A stretch of DNA of 64,000 nt from Phycisphaerae bacterium (lineage in GTDB: Bacteria; Planctomycetota; Phycisphaerae; UBA1845; Fen-1342): positions 54,312-118,311 of the forward strand of contig JAJVHV010000007.1 of NCBI GenBank assembly GCA_022072445.1, written 5' to 3'. Shown here piece by piece: positions 28,019 through 37,115 of this stretch. The notes below the pieces were generated by a model that searched no databases, was not told where the DNA came from, and saw only the letters and a program-made list of their open reading frames with translations. The translations under genes and the position numbers were made by a program. Position 1 is the stretch's first letter. Each line of letters opens with the position of its first letter.

Positions 28019-29137
28019 TTATCCGACCGTCCGAAGATAGTCCCCCACCGCCGCCCGCAGAAGCTGCGCCGCCCGCGCCAGCGCCGAGGCATGATCGAGC
28101 TCCGCCGGACTGATCGCAATCGCGGCGCGCAACCCCAACGGCTCGCCCACCGCCGCATCGCCATCGACCTGTCCGGCGAACGCGACCACCGGCACGCCCC
28201 GCGCCCGCGCCACCCGCGCCACTCCCGCGACCACTTTGCCGCCCGCCGTCTGCGCGTCGAGCCGCCCCTCGCCCGTCAAACAGAGACGCGCCGCGGCCAT
28301 TCGCTCCTCGAGCCGCACCGCCCGCGCGATCGCCTCGCATCCCGACAACAGCCGCGCGCCGGTGAAAGCGTGCAGCCCCGCCGGCACACCTCCCGCCGCC
28401 CCACCGTGCGCGACGTCAGCAATCCGTATCCCCGTGATCCGCTTGGCCAATCCGGCCCAAGTCGTCAGGTTTCTCGCCAGCGCGTCGACCGCCTCCGGCG
28501 CCGTCGCGCCCTTCTGCGGCGCAAACACCGGCGCCGCGCCGCGCTCGCCGCACAGCGGGTTGTCGACGTCGCACAGCACGTCGATTGCCACGTCGACGTG
28601 CGCCGCGGGCGCTTGCACCCCGGCCACTCGCGCCAGGCCTTCACCGCCCAGCGGCACGTCGATCCGCCGGCCGTCCCGATCGATGAACTCAAACCCCAGC
28701 GCCTGGAGGCAGCCCGCGCCGCCATCCACGCTCCCCGAGCCGCCGCAGCAGAGCAGCACGTGCCGCGCTCCCGCGCCGGCCGCCGCCGCCAGCACCTGCC
28801 CGACGCCGTACGACGTAGCGCGCAACACATCCTGCACGGTGGCGCCGCGGACCATCGGCGCGATCTGGGCGAATTCGACGATCGCCGTGCTTGTTCCCGC
28901 TTCGAGCCACCAGGCCGCGACGCGCGGTCGCCCCAGCGCGTCGAGCGCCTCCACCTCGCGCCGTCGCGCACCCAGCGCAGCAGCCAGAATCTCGCCGCTT
29001 CCTTCTCCGCCATCCGCCAGCGGGCACACGTCCACGGCCGCATCCGCGCACGCGTCGCGCACGCCGTCCGCCATCGCAGCCGCCGCCTCCGCGGCGCTCA
29101 GCGAACCCTTGAACTTGTCCGGCGCGACGAGAATCAC
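28019..29137 (-). CDS. Glycerate kinase (GlxK/GarK family)
   Basis: A 372-residue kinase that phosphorylates glycerate. MILVAPDKFKGSLSAAEAA is the family N-terminus, PLADGGEGSGEIL near residue 40 is the conserved substrate loop, CCGGSGSVDGGAGCLQALG near residue 130 the second signature, and LTGEGRLDAQTAGGK near residue 290 the last. Length is normal. The GTG start overlaps the stop of the lpxA-like gene (GTGA), so the two are translationally coupled, although glycerate metabolism and lipid A have no evident link. Confidence 0.93.
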   Translation of the reverse strand: MILVAPDKFKGSLSAAEAAAAMADGVRDACADAAVDVCPLADGGEGSGEILAAALGARRREVEALDALGRPRVAAWWLEAGTSTAIVEFAQIAPMVRGATVQDVLRATSYGVGQVLAAAAGAGARHVLLCCGGSGSVDGGAGCLQALGFEFIDRDGRRIDVPLGGEGLARVAGVQAPAAHVDVAIDVLCDVDNPLCGERGAAPVFAPQKGATAPEAVDALARNLTTWAGLAKRITGIRIADVAHGGAAGGVPAGLHAFTGARLLSGCEAIARAVRLEERMAAARLCLTGEGRLDAQTAGGKVVAGVARVARARGVPVVAFAGQVDGDAAVGEPLGLRAAIAISPAELDHASALARAAQLLRAAVGDYLRTVG

Positions 29138-29946
29138 GGCGGTAGGTCGGTGTCGCCGGTGCGGCGCACGCGGCGTTCGATGCCGGCGATTCCCCGCTTG
29201 GAGGGAGCGCGCAGGAACTCGATCAGACGCTGGCCGGCGGGCGTGGTGACCATGGATTCGGCCGCGATCTCCAGCGCCCGTCGAAAGGGCAGGCCGGCGC
29301 GATAGAGCTGTCGAAAGCAGGCGCGGATTTCATTCCGCTCCTCCGCGCTGAACCCGCCGCGCCGCAGCCCGACGACGTTCGGTCCGACCAATCCGGTGAC
29401 GCCGTGCATCAGAAAGGGCGGCACGTCCATATGCACGATCGCCCCGCCCGCGATCATCGCGAACTCGCCGATGCGGACGAACTGGTGGACGCCGGCGCCC
29501 CCACCCAGCACCGCGCGCCGGCCGACGCTGACGTGTCCGCCGAGCATCGATCCGACGATGAGCACGACGTCGTCGTCGACCGTGCAGTTATGGCCGACGT
29601 GTGCGTTGGCCATGAGAAAGCAACGGTCGCCGACGCGCGTGGTCGACTCCGCCGCCGTCCCGCGGTGAATCGACGCCCCCTCGCGCACAGTCACGTCGTC
29701 GCCGACCACTGTGTACGAGCGCGATCCGTCGTGCTTGACGTCCTGCGGCAGGTTTCCAATCACCGCGAACGGGTGGATCTGACAGCGCCGGCCAATTGTC
29801 GTGTGTCCGGTGAGATAGCAGTGCGGGTACAGGCGCGTCCCGGCGCCGATCCGTACGCCCGCCTCGACGATCGCGTACGCGCCCACCTCGACGTCCCCGT
29901 CGAGATGCGCTTCCGGATGCACGATCGCCGTCGCGTGAATCGCCAC
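29134..29946 (-). CDS. lpxA: Acyl-ACP--UDP-GlcNAc O-acyltransferase
   Basis: A 270-residue left-handed beta-helix acyltransferase that starts lipid A synthesis, so an outer membrane is implied. IHATAIVHPEAHL opens the hexapeptide repeats; QDVKHDG, TRVGDRCFLMANAHVGHNC with the catalytic His, and GGGAGVHQFVRIGEFAMIAGG are LpxA blocks. GLVGPNVVGLRRGGFS precedes the C-terminal helices. The GTG at 29946 fits the family start; the open frame extends 35 residues further without family resemblance. The gene stands apart from lpxD/fabZ, with which lpxA often clusters. It is coupled to glycerate kinase. Confidence 0.93.
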   Translation of the reverse strand: MAIHATAIVHPEAHLDGDVEVGAYAIVEAGVRIGAGTRLYPHCYLTGHTTIGRRCQIHPFAVIGNLPQDVKHDGSRSYTVVGDDVTVREGASIHRGTAAESTTRVGDRCFLMANAHVGHNCTVDDDVVLIVGSMLGGHVSVGRRAVLGGGAGVHQFVRIGEFAMIAGGAIVHMDVPPFLMHGVTGLVGPNVVGLRRGGFSAEERNEIRACFRQLYRAGLPFRRALEIAAESMVTTPAGQRLIEFLRAPSKRGIAGIERRVRRTGDTDLPP

Positions 29947-30105
29947 AAGCCCATTGTGCACCCCCGCGCGACCGAACTCAACCGCTGCAGCGCCGAACCC
30001 GCGCCACCCACACCGCCGCCCACCAAGACGCGCGCGTGCCGCCCGAGCCACGCTCCGGCGACACGCACGACGCGCTCCGCGACACGGCTCGACAGTGCAA
30101 CTCGC

Positions 30106-31560
30106 CTACGGCTCCACGCCCTCGGCCGGCTGCGGCGCGGGCTCTTCCGTCGGCTCCTCCGCCGGCGGCGGCTCAGCGGCGGGTTCCGACTTATCCTCGA
30201 CCAGGAATCCGCGAATCACCGCGTGCGGCCACGACTTGCTCACGATCCGCGCCCCCGACGGCGACGCCAGCGCCAGTTCGTGCCGGCTGTCCGTATCGCC
30301 GCCAACCACCAGGCACAGCTCGTCCGCCGTCCGCCACACCGGAATCGTCCGCAGCTTGCCGCCCGTTTCCGGCGCGTCCACCGCGGTCACGTCCCCATCC
30401 GACAGCCGCAGCACCACCGCGCCGCCCTGCTCGGTCGGGATCGAAACGTGCCGCGAATCCGGGCTCAGTTCATAGTACAGCAGGCCGTTGCCCAGCCCAG
30501 CTTCCTGCGAGCGCGGAAGCGCGCGCGACACCGCCGTCGGCTGTTCCGGATCAACCGTGAACAGCGACAGCGTCTGCGGCATCTCCTTCTCCGTCGCCGG
30601 CAGCGTCACCTCGCTCGCGCAGAACAGAATCCGCCCATCCGCCAGACTCCGCACCCGAAGCTGCTCGTCGAACAGCAGACCTACCAGATCCTCAACCTCG
30701 CCCGGCGCTTCCAGCAGCCGCTGATCATCCGCCACGACCCGCCGCGAAATCGCACCCAGCCGCAGAGCCTTACCATCCTCGGCCGGCGGAAGATTCGCGT
30801 GCGCATAAACGAGCCCGTGGCCGTCCGGCGTCCAGTCGAAGTTTTGCGCCACGTAGTCAGCCACCGCCTGAACCCGCGTGTCGCCATCGATCGACGCCAC
30901 GTACAGGCGCAGCGCGTCGCCCTTCAGCGTCGGCATTCCGGACACAAACGCCATGTGCCGCCCGTCCGGCGAAATCCGCAGCTCGTGCAACCCGTCCAGC
31001 CAGGTGAACAGACTTTCGCGCCGCCGCGCGTCCAGCCCGCGTACCTCGAACACCTCGAAGCTGCCGATCGAGTACTCCGCTTCCGCCAGTTTGTCCCAGG
31101 CCTCGCCGAACTTCTCTGCCATCCCTTCCGCGTGCTCGTCACGCAGGCAGAACAGCACCGCCGCCCGCTCCCCGCCCGTCAGCGGCTCGCTGAACTGCGG
31201 CTCAAACTGCTGCACGTCACCGCTGAACGCCCGCGCCTGCCGATTCAAATCCACCGCCGCCGCCTCGACCGCCTCGCGCCGATCCGCCGTCAGATGATCG
31301 GCGATGTCGCGCCAACCGCGCAGCGGCGTCTTCTGCACCACCAGCAGCCGCTTCGAATCCGGGAACCACGCCGCCCGCGCCCCCTCGGGCCCCAGCTTTT
31401 CGGACAGCTCGCCGTCGGCGTCGAACAGCCGCAACCCATCCCCGCCCAGCAGCACCGCCAGCCGGCCGTCCGGCGACCAGATGATGCGCTTCTCCACGCA
31501 CCCCATCAGCAGCGCCAGCCCCAACAGCGGCCACATCTTTCTCGCCATGCCTCGAAACAT
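30106..31560 (-). CDS. Lipoprotein with WD40/TolB-like propeller repeats
   Basis: A 484-residue protein. Its signal ends in a lipobox (LLGLALLMGC). The first repeat begins IIWSPDGRLAVLLGG, and later ISPDGRHMAFVSG, FDWTPDGHGLVYAHA and LSPDSRHVSIP are the repeating strands of TolB/WD40-like propellers. The last 25 residues are Pro/Glu-rich (AEPPPAEEPTEEPAPQPAEG), a likely wall or surface linker. ATG 31560 has AAGGAG nine bases upstream and begins the signal; ATG 31590 is in frame but unlikely. It follows a putative anti-sigma gene and a sigma-factor gene, so it may be the output or sensor protein of that system. Confidence 0.8.
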   Translation of the reverse strand: MFRGMARKMWPLLGLALLMGCVEKRIIWSPDGRLAVLLGGDGLRLFDADGELSEKLGPEGARAAWFPDSKRLLVVQKTPLRGWRDIADHLTADRREAVEAAAVDLNRQARAFSGDVQQFEPQFSEPLTGGERAAVLFCLRDEHAEGMAEKFGEAWDKLAEAEYSIGSFEVFEVRGLDARRRESLFTWLDGLHELRISPDGRHMAFVSGMPTLKGDALRLYVASIDGDTRVQAVADYVAQNFDWTPDGHGLVYAHANLPPAEDGKALRLGAISRRVVADDQRLLEAPGEVEDLVGLLFDEQLRVRSLADGRILFCASEVTLPATEKEMPQTLSLFTVDPEQPTAVSRALPRSQEAGLGNGLLYYELSPDSRHVSIPTEQGGAVVLRLSDGDVTAVDAPETGGKLRTIPVWRTADELCLVVGGDTDSRHELALASPSGARIVSKSWPHAVIRGFLVEDKSEPAAEPPPAEEPTEEPAPQPAEGVEP

Positions 31561-31607
31561 GATTCGCGTCTCCTTCTCAGGTTGGGCCATCAGCCCGCAC
31601 CGTCGCT

Positions 31608-32132
31608 CTAGATTCCGTCGTGATACCGCGGCCGTTCAATCGGCGATGTCCACTTCAGCTTCCCCGCCGACTCGCCCCGCACCGCTCTCCCGCCCACCGT
31701 CCGCACAATTCGGTCCAGGTTCCACATTCCATCGGCCGTTCGTTCGCGGCCGGCAGCCAGCGAGACCGCCACCGCCGGCGCCGTCGCCGGCCGGTCGCCC
31801 ACGCGCCCCGCCACGTCGCGCGCAAACCACAGCCACCCGGCCCCCAGCCCCAGCACCACGCACGCCGCCATGCTCAGCCCCGCCGACGCACGCTGCATCA
31901 GCCGCCGCCGCGCCGCCGCCGTCCGAATGCGCTCCGCGGGAAACGCCGGCGTACGCGCCTCGCTCGTGCCGATCGCCTCCCGCGCCAGACGCGCTGTCTC
32001 CGCAAACGCCGACGCGGCCCGTGTCGCGGCTTCGTCCGACCGCACATACGCTTCGACCAGCTCTCCCACCTCCGGCGACAGCGTCCCCAACGCCCGATCG
32101 ATCAGCAGTTGCTCCAGCGTCTCCGGTTTCAT
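31608..32132 (-). CDS. Putative anti-sigma factor, single-pass membrane protein
   Basis: A 174-residue protein. A short N-terminal helical domain (LEQLLIDRALGTLSPEVGELVEAYV) resembles the sigma-binding region of membrane anti-sigma factors, though no zinc HxxxCxxC motif is present. One transmembrane helix (MAACVVLGLGAGWLWFA) lies near residues 85-105, followed by an outer tail of about 70 residues. It sits 88 bp downstream of an ECF sigma gene. The assignment is by position and topology, not by a diagnostic motif. Confidence 0.6.
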   Translation of the reverse strand: MKPETLEQLLIDRALGTLSPEVGELVEAYVRSDEAATRAASAFAETARLAREAIGTSEARTPAFPAERIRTAAARRRLMQRASAGLSMAACVVLGLGAGWLWFARDVAGRVGDRPATAPAVAVSLAAGRERTADGMWNLDRIVRTVGGRAVRGESAGKLKWTSPIERPRYHDGI

Positions 32133-32220
32133 TGCACACCCATCCTTCGCTATCGCACGGAACCTTCCACGTCCCGCCGGAAAACCTCGCCGTGTCGCCG
32201 GCAGTCTTGTTGGCGGTCAC

Positions 32221-32682
32221 TCACTCGTCCGCCTGGACCATCTCGCGCAGCCGCCGCATCGCGTGATGCAACCGCGATCGAACGGTGCCCACCGGCACAC
32301 CCTGCACGTCCGCGATCTCCTGATACGACAACCCGTCACGCAATCGCAGCTCCAGCGCCTCGCGCTGCGTCTCGGGCAATCCCTCGATCGCCTCACGCAC
32401 CGCCTCGAGCCGCGCGCCGCCCTCCGCCTCCGCCGGCGGCTCGGTCACCAGCCGCTCGTCCGCCCGGCGACGTCGCAACGCGCTCAGCCCGACGTGCCGC
32501 GCAATGCCAAACAGCCACGCCCGCGGCGACGACACGCCCGCGAGCTGATCCGGCCGGCGCACGGCCTGCACGAACGTCTCCTGCAGCAGGTCCTCGGCGC
32601 CGTCTCCGGCGCGCAACGTCCGCCGCAGATACGCCAGGATCGCGCTGGCATGCGAGCGGTAGAGAGATTCGAGGCTCACCAT
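32221..32682 (-). CDS. ECF RNA polymerase sigma factor
   Basis: A 153-residue sigma-70-family factor with regions 2 and 4 only. Region 2 is visible in SHASAILAYLRRTL and GAEDLLQETFVQAV, with region 2.4 in SSPRAWLFGIARHVGLSALRRRR. Region 4 is LPETQREALELRLRDGLSYQ, then EIADVQGVPVGTVRSRLHHA. It would direct transcription of a stress or surface regulon, probably held by the membrane protein encoded downstream. ATG 32682 begins MVSLESLYRSH, the usual start; the 12-residue upstream extension looks like leader. Confidence 0.92.
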   Translation of the reverse strand: MVSLESLYRSHASAILAYLRRTLRAGDGAEDLLQETFVQAVRRPDQLAGVSSPRAWLFGIARHVGLSALRRRRADERLVTEPPAEAEGGARLEAVREAIEGLPETQREALELRLRDGLSYQEIADVQGVPVGTVRSRLHHAMRRLREMVQADE

Positions 32683-32914
32683 CCGACCGACTCGGTGTCT
32701 ACCGCGTGCGTCCAACATCCCTGTCGCGGCAAACCGCTCAAAAGTTCAATCGCCACTCTTTTTTTTCGCACCACTGCGCCCCTGGATGCACGGCGCGGCG
32801 CTAACGCATGATGACGCGAGATCGCTCGACGCACATAATACGATACCTCATGTCCCGAATCGCTGAGATCGCTACTCGCCGGCGGTCTCGTGTTCAATTT
32901 AGCTCAGAATCTCG

Positions 32915-32943
32915 TTGACGGCAGGTTGAGATCGCGTTAAGAT
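32915..32943 (+). promoter_or_regulatory. Sigma-70-type promoter TTGACG-N17-TAAGAT
   Basis: A -35 TTGACG (32915-32920), exactly 17 bases, then -10 TAAGAT (32938-32943). It lies 27 bases before the ATG of the PEP-CTERM protein, whose ribosome site GGAGGAG is at 32957-32963. This is the best housekeeping promoter in the window. Confidence 0.7.
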
Positions 32944-32969
32944 GACTGCCCATCTCGGAGGAGAAGGCA

Positions 32970-33725
32970 ATGCCGGGCCGGATTCCAAGTCGTCGCACAC
33001 TCGTACTCTGTCTATGCGCGCTGCTCGTGCCCTCAGCGGCGCTCGCCGACAACTGGGACGCCTACCTGACGGTGGACAACCAGTTTGACGTCTATTTTGG
33101 CACGTGGCTGCAGACGAACTTCTACGCGGGCGGCGGGTCGAGCTGGCCGACGGAGTACAACATCACGGCGGCGGGCCGGCCGACGACCGATTTTCTCTAC
33201 GTGGCGACGGCGTCGGACCACAGCGTCGCGCAGGGGTTCATCGGCACGTTCACCAACACGACGCTGAACAAGACGATCAGCACGGGCAACACCGACTTGA
33301 ACGGAAACCAGATCTGGCAGGTGTTCGACGCGGGTGCCTATGCGGCGACGAATCCGTTCTGGCCGAACCCGTGGCCGGCGAGCCTGATGCCGACGCAGGC
33401 ACAGGTGGACACCGCGATCCAGTTTGCGTCGCTGAACAATCTTTGGCACGACCCGACCGGCGCGACGGGGTACGACAATGATCCCGCCACGTTGACGGCG
33501 CCGTACACCTATCCGTGGACCTACTACACGAACATCGAGAAATCCGCCAAGTGGATCTGGCACGACAGCGGCCGCGATCCGGGCAACGCCTTCATGCCGG
33601 CGCCGCTGTCGGGCTTCAACCACGACGAGTTTCTGGTCTTCCGCGTGGCGGGCGAGGTGCCGGAACCGGCGACGCTGGCGGGGTTGGCGCTGCTGGCGCC
33701 GGTGATCGTCCGTCGGCGGCGGTAG
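32970..33725 (+). CDS. Exported PEP-CTERM protein
   Basis: A 251-residue protein. Signal peptide residues 1-26 (LVLCLCALLVPSAALA). The mature region is rich in Asn, Thr, Trp and Tyr with no recognised enzyme fold. The C-terminus VPEPATLAGLALLAPVIVRR is a PEP-CTERM tail (VPEP, helix, Arg cluster) that an exosortase would cut. Such proteins usually go to the cell surface or extracellular matrix. A strong promoter and GGAGGAG ribosome site precede it. No exosortase is in the window. Confidence 0.92.
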   Translation: MPGRIPSRRTLVLCLCALLVPSAALADNWDAYLTVDNQFDVYFGTWLQTNFYAGGGSSWPTEYNITAAGRPTTDFLYVATASDHSVAQGFIGTFTNTTLNKTISTGNTDLNGNQIWQVFDAGAYAATNPFWPNPWPASLMPTQAQVDTAIQFASLNNLWHDPTGATGYDNDPATLTAPYTYPWTYYTNIEKSAKWIWHDSGRDPGNAFMPAPLSGFNHDEFLVFRVAGEVPEPATLAGLALLAPVIVRRRR

Positions 33726-33849
33726 CGCCTGTTCGCCGCAGAAACTCGCTGCGCACTCAGCGTCGAACGCGGAACTACGTCGATCCGCGTGCTCTACTGT
33801 TGCGCCTGCCGCCGAGTTCTGCCAAGTCCGTAGGCAACTCCCGTTCGAA

Positions 33850-33874
33850 CCCCTCCCTCACGGTCGGGGCTCGG
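33850..33874. repeat. Partial copy of the GAGCCCCGACCGTAAGGGAGG repeat
   Basis: In reverse orientation, 24 of 25 bases match the first 25 bases of the 110-bp units at the end of the window. It lies in the 260-bp spacer between the PEP-CTERM gene and the decarboxylase gene, which otherwise shows no gene. Confidence 0.85.
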
Positions 33875-33985
33875 CTGGGGGCGCCGCCGCCGAGATCCAC
33901 AACGCACTCAGGTCGAACTCGTCGCTGACGCTCGGGTTTCGGACGCGGCGGGTGGCGCGGCGCCGCCCGAATGCCGGTTCCAGCA

Positions 33986-35560
33986 TCAGGAAGCGTCGGC
34001 GGCTTTGCGGATGAGGTCCCACGCTTCGCGCAGGTGACATTCCTCGGTGTAGGTCTGACCGACCGCGACGCGCAGAGCGAACGTGTCGCGCAGTTTCGTG
34101 TGCGTCAGAAACGCCCGGCCGGTTGCATTCACCGCGTCCATGATGCGCTTGTTCGCGGCGTTCAGAGTCTCGACGGCCGGGGAGCTGGCCGCCGGGGAGC
34201 TGGCGGACGGCGCCGCGGTGGACGGAGCGGAGGCGGACGGTACTGTTGCGGACGGGGCGGTGGCGGACGGGGCGCTCGCGGACGGAGTTTTCACGGTTGA
34301 ACCCGCGGCGGCGGCGCGTGCGGCATGCCGGCCGATCCAGCGGAAGCAGACCGTGTTGAGCGGGTGCGGCGCGAGCAGCTCGAAGCGCGGATCGGCAGCG
34401 ACCCAGCCGGCGAACTGCTGCGCGAGGCGGATGTGTTCGCGCAGGTAGGCCCGCAGACCGTCGACGCCATACGTGCGGATGACGAACCAGAGCTTCAGGG
34501 CGCGGAAGCGGCGGCCGAGCGGGATGCCCCAGTCGCGGTAGTTGATCACCTCGTCGTCGGCGCTGGTGCGCAGATACTCGGGCTGAATCGAGAACGTGCG
34601 GCGCAGGCGCAGCGGGTCGGCGCAGTAGAGCACGCAGCAATCGAAGTTCGTCAGCAGCCACTTGTGCGGGTTGAAGGTCCAGGAGTCGGCCAGCTCGGCG
34701 CCGTCGAACATCCCGCGCAGCTCGGGCAGAATCGCCGCGTTGCCGGCCAGCGCCGCGTCGACGTGCAACCACAGCCCGTGCCGCCCGGCGACTTCGCCGA
34801 TACGTCTCAGCGGGTCGATCGCGGTCGACGACGTCGTGCCGATCGTGGCGCACACGAAGACGGGCTTGCGGCCGGCCGCGCGGTCGGCTTCGACGGCGCG
34901 TTCCAGGGCGCGCGGGTCCAGGGCGAATTGGGCGTCGCTGGCGACGACGCGGACGTTGTCGCGGCCGAATCCGGCGATCTTGGCGCCCTTCTCGATCGAC
35001 GAGTGAGCCTGGTCCGAGACGTAGGCCGTCAGGGCGGGCGTGGCGGCGAGGCCGCGCTGGTTGGCGGTGTCGTCGGTAGCCCGCTCGCGGGCGCAGAGCA
35101 GGGCGCAGAGGCTGGCGGAAGAGGCGGTGTCCTGAATCACGCCCTGCCAGCCGGCGGGCAGGCCGCACATCTGCCGAAGCCACTCCAGGACGTGCGTTTC
35201 GAGCTCGGTCGCGGCCGGGCTGGTGATCCAGTTCATGCCATTGACCGCCAGGGCGGCGGTGAGCATTTCGGCCAGTACGGACGGCGGGCTGCTGTTGGCC
35301 GGAAAATAGGCGAAGAACGAAGGGTGCTGCCAATGCGTGATGCCGGGCAGGATGAGGCGCTCGAAGTCGCGGAAGATGGCGTCGAAGGGTTCGCCGGTGG
35401 CGGGAGGCGAAGGCGGCAAGGCGCGGCGAATCTCGCCGGGCTGCGTGGCCGCCATGACCGGCAGGGCGGCGACGCGCTCGAAGTAGTCGGCGATCCAGTC
35501 GGCGACGCGGTGGGCCTGGTCGCGAAACGCGTCGCGCGAGGCGCGGATTTCGGGGGTCAT
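33986..35560 (-). CDS. Pyridoxal-phosphate group II decarboxylase
   Basis: A 524-residue enzyme of the aromatic-amino-acid/glutamate decarboxylase family. THWQHPSFFAYFPANSS near residue 73 is the substrate loop, IQDTASSASLCAL the phosphate-cup region, WLHVDAALAGNA the Asp holding the PLP ring, and FNPHKWLLTNFDC carries the Schiff-base Lys300. The wording favours aromatic-amino-acid decarboxylases, but substrate is not proved. Residues ~420-465 are an extra Pro/Ser/Ala stretch (PSASAPSATAPSATVPSAS) dividing the C-terminal domain, absent from normal family members. The ATG overlaps the stop of the dockerin protein gene (TGATG), so the two are coupled despite different roles. Confidence 0.9.
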   Translation of the reverse strand: MTPEIRASRDAFRDQAHRVADWIADYFERVAALPVMAATQPGEIRRALPPSPPATGEPFDAIFRDFERLILPGITHWQHPSFFAYFPANSSPPSVLAEMLTAALAVNGMNWITSPAATELETHVLEWLRQMCGLPAGWQGVIQDTASSASLCALLCARERATDDTANQRGLAATPALTAYVSDQAHSSIEKGAKIAGFGRDNVRVVASDAQFALDPRALERAVEADRAAGRKPVFVCATIGTTSSTAIDPLRRIGEVAGRHGLWLHVDAALAGNAAILPELRGMFDGAELADSWTFNPHKWLLTNFDCCVLYCADPLRLRRTFSIQPEYLRTSADDEVINYRDWGIPLGRRFRALKLWFVIRTYGVDGLRAYLREHIRLAQQFAGWVAADPRFELLAPHPLNTVCFRWIGRHAARAAAAGSTVKTPSASAPSATAPSATVPSASAPSTAAPSASSPAASSPAVETLNAANKRIMDAVNATGRAFLTHTKLRDTFALRVAVGQTYTEECHLREAWDLIRKAADAS

Positions 35561-36987
35561 CAGCCGGTCAGCGCCGCGACGAAGCCGTCGATGTCGAAGC
35601 CGTTGACCGAGCCGTCGTCGTTCATGTCGCCGGCGCACGGGAAGCAGGGCGAGCCGCTGCCGGTGAGGAGGCCGACGAACGGGTCGATGTCGAAGCCGTT
35701 GACCGAGCCGTCGCAATTCACGTCGGCGCGGACGTTGTCGATGAATTCATCAAACCCGATCTCGACGGCGGAGCCGAGCTTGCGGGCCTGTCCATCCATG
35801 TCGGTCTCGCCCGTGCCGGCGTAGGCGGGGTCGCCAGCGTCGATGAGCGGCGAGCAGTTCGAAAGGTGGTAGTCGCCGCCGGCGGCGTTTACGAACGGCG
35901 GATCGACGTCGACGTTTCCCGGACCGTAGATGGCGACGCCGAGTGTGTCGGTGGTGACCTGCTCTTCGCCGCCGTGGACGTCGCAATAAGTGATTTCGAC
36001 GAGGCCCTCGGCTTCGGAGTTGATTTCGTCGTCGACGAAGACTGCGACGTTGTCCCAGAAGATGGAGTTGGTAACGAGGACGTCGGTGTCGGCGCCGTCG
36101 ACGTTCATGCCGGCGCCCTTCTTGAAGGCGATGTTGTCGGCGATGGTGCAGCCGCTGATCTCGACGAAAGCGCGGGCGCGAATGGCGACGCCGCCGCCGA
36201 AGCCGGTCTGGGCGTGGTTGCCGGCGATGAGGTTGTTGCGCATGAAGACGTCGACGGCGTGGAAGGGGTCTGTGCCGTCGACGTGGACGCCGCCGCCGTT
36301 GCGGTTGGCGACGTTGTCGATGACGACGTTGTTGTAGATTTCGGCCGAGGAGTCGAAGACGCTGATGCCGCCGCCGTCGCCGGTCAGGTGCAGCGGTCCG
36401 AGGTGCGAGTCCTCGGCCTCATTGTTCTGGAAGACGTTTCGCTCGATGAGCGGGTTCCCGCGCTCGGTGTCCATGCCGCCGCCGTAGCTGGCGAGGTTTC
36501 CGCTGAAGACGTTTCCGCGGATCGTGGGCGAAGAGAGCAGACAGCGGACGCCGCCGCCGATGCGTGCCGACGCGATCGGCTCTCCGAGGCCGTTGGTGAG
36601 CGTGAAGCCCTCCAGCAGCGCCGCGCGGGTCTCGCCGCTGTTGAACGTCACGCACGGTCCCAGGGCGTTGCCGTTGATCGTCGTGACCGCGGGACCGGAA
36701 ACGCTCATGAGCGTCAGATCGACCCCGTTGAAGTTCACGTTTTCCCAGTACGTTCCGCCGAGGACCAGGACGGAGTCGCCCGCGGAGGCGGCGTCGAGCG
36801 CCTCCTGGATTTCGTCGAAGGGGTGCGTGGCGCTGCCGTCTTCGAGCGGATCGCTGATGGAGTTATCGAACGGCCCTGGGTCGTTGGGTGCGTTGTCGTC
36901 CACGTACCAGACGCCGGCGGCCGCGGCCGTCGAAGTCAGCGCAAGCAGACCAAAGATACAGGCTGAGATGAAAGTCGCGCGTGTCAT
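35560..36987 (-). CDS. Secreted right-handed beta-helix protein with dockerin
   Basis: A 475-residue exported protein. Signal peptide near residues 1-24 (CIFGLLALTSTAAAAG), then VWYVDDNAPNDPGPFD, a common opening of planctomycete parallel beta-helix proteins. Repeats such as GGGMDTERGNPLIERNVFQN and GGGVHVDGTDPFHAVDVFM follow, typical of pectate-lyase-like helices. LIDAGDPAYAGTGETDMDGQ precedes a dockerin pair, VNCDGSVNGFDIDPF and CAGDMNDDGSVNGFDIDGF. It could bind or cut a polysaccharide, but no catalytic residues stand out. ATG 36987 with GGAG upstream starts the signal. Divergent from the peptide-binding protein gene, 128 bp apart. Confidence 0.88.
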   Translation of the reverse strand: MTRATFISACIFGLLALTSTAAAAGVWYVDDNAPNDPGPFDNSISDPLEDGSATHPFDEIQEALDAASAGDSVLVLGGTYWENVNFNGVDLTLMSVSGPAVTTINGNALGPCVTFNSGETRAALLEGFTLTNGLGEPIASARIGGGVRCLLSSPTIRGNVFSGNLASYGGGMDTERGNPLIERNVFQNNEAEDSHLGPLHLTGDGGGISVFDSSAEIYNNVVIDNVANRNGGGVHVDGTDPFHAVDVFMRNNLIAGNHAQTGFGGGVAIRARAFVEISGCTIADNIAFKKGAGMNVDGADTDVLVTNSIFWDNVAVFVDDEINSEAEGLVEITYCDVHGGEEQVTTDTLGVAIYGPGNVDVDPPFVNAAGGDYHLSNCSPLIDAGDPAYAGTGETDMDGQARKLGSAVEIGFDEFIDNVRADVNCDGSVNGFDIDPFVGLLTGSGSPCFPCAGDMNDDGSVNGFDIDGFVAALTG

Positions 36988-37115
36988 ACCACGAGTGCTC
37001 CAGGTACGGCCGGTTGACGGCCCGATGGAACTGGGAATCAACGATCAGGCTATTATACCGTCCGCCCGAGAACGGCAGCGTTGACCGGCAGGATATCGGA
37101 CCCACAGAACCCCGA

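Noticed and set aside
27733..28164. A 143-codon minus-strand frame between the epimerase and glycerate kinase genes
   Set aside because: It overlaps both genes, is Arg-rich and shows no motif.
14145..36987. Cellulosome from the three dockerins
   Set aside because: No cohesin or scaffoldin is visible, and dockerin tails are common in planctomycetes without cellulosomes.
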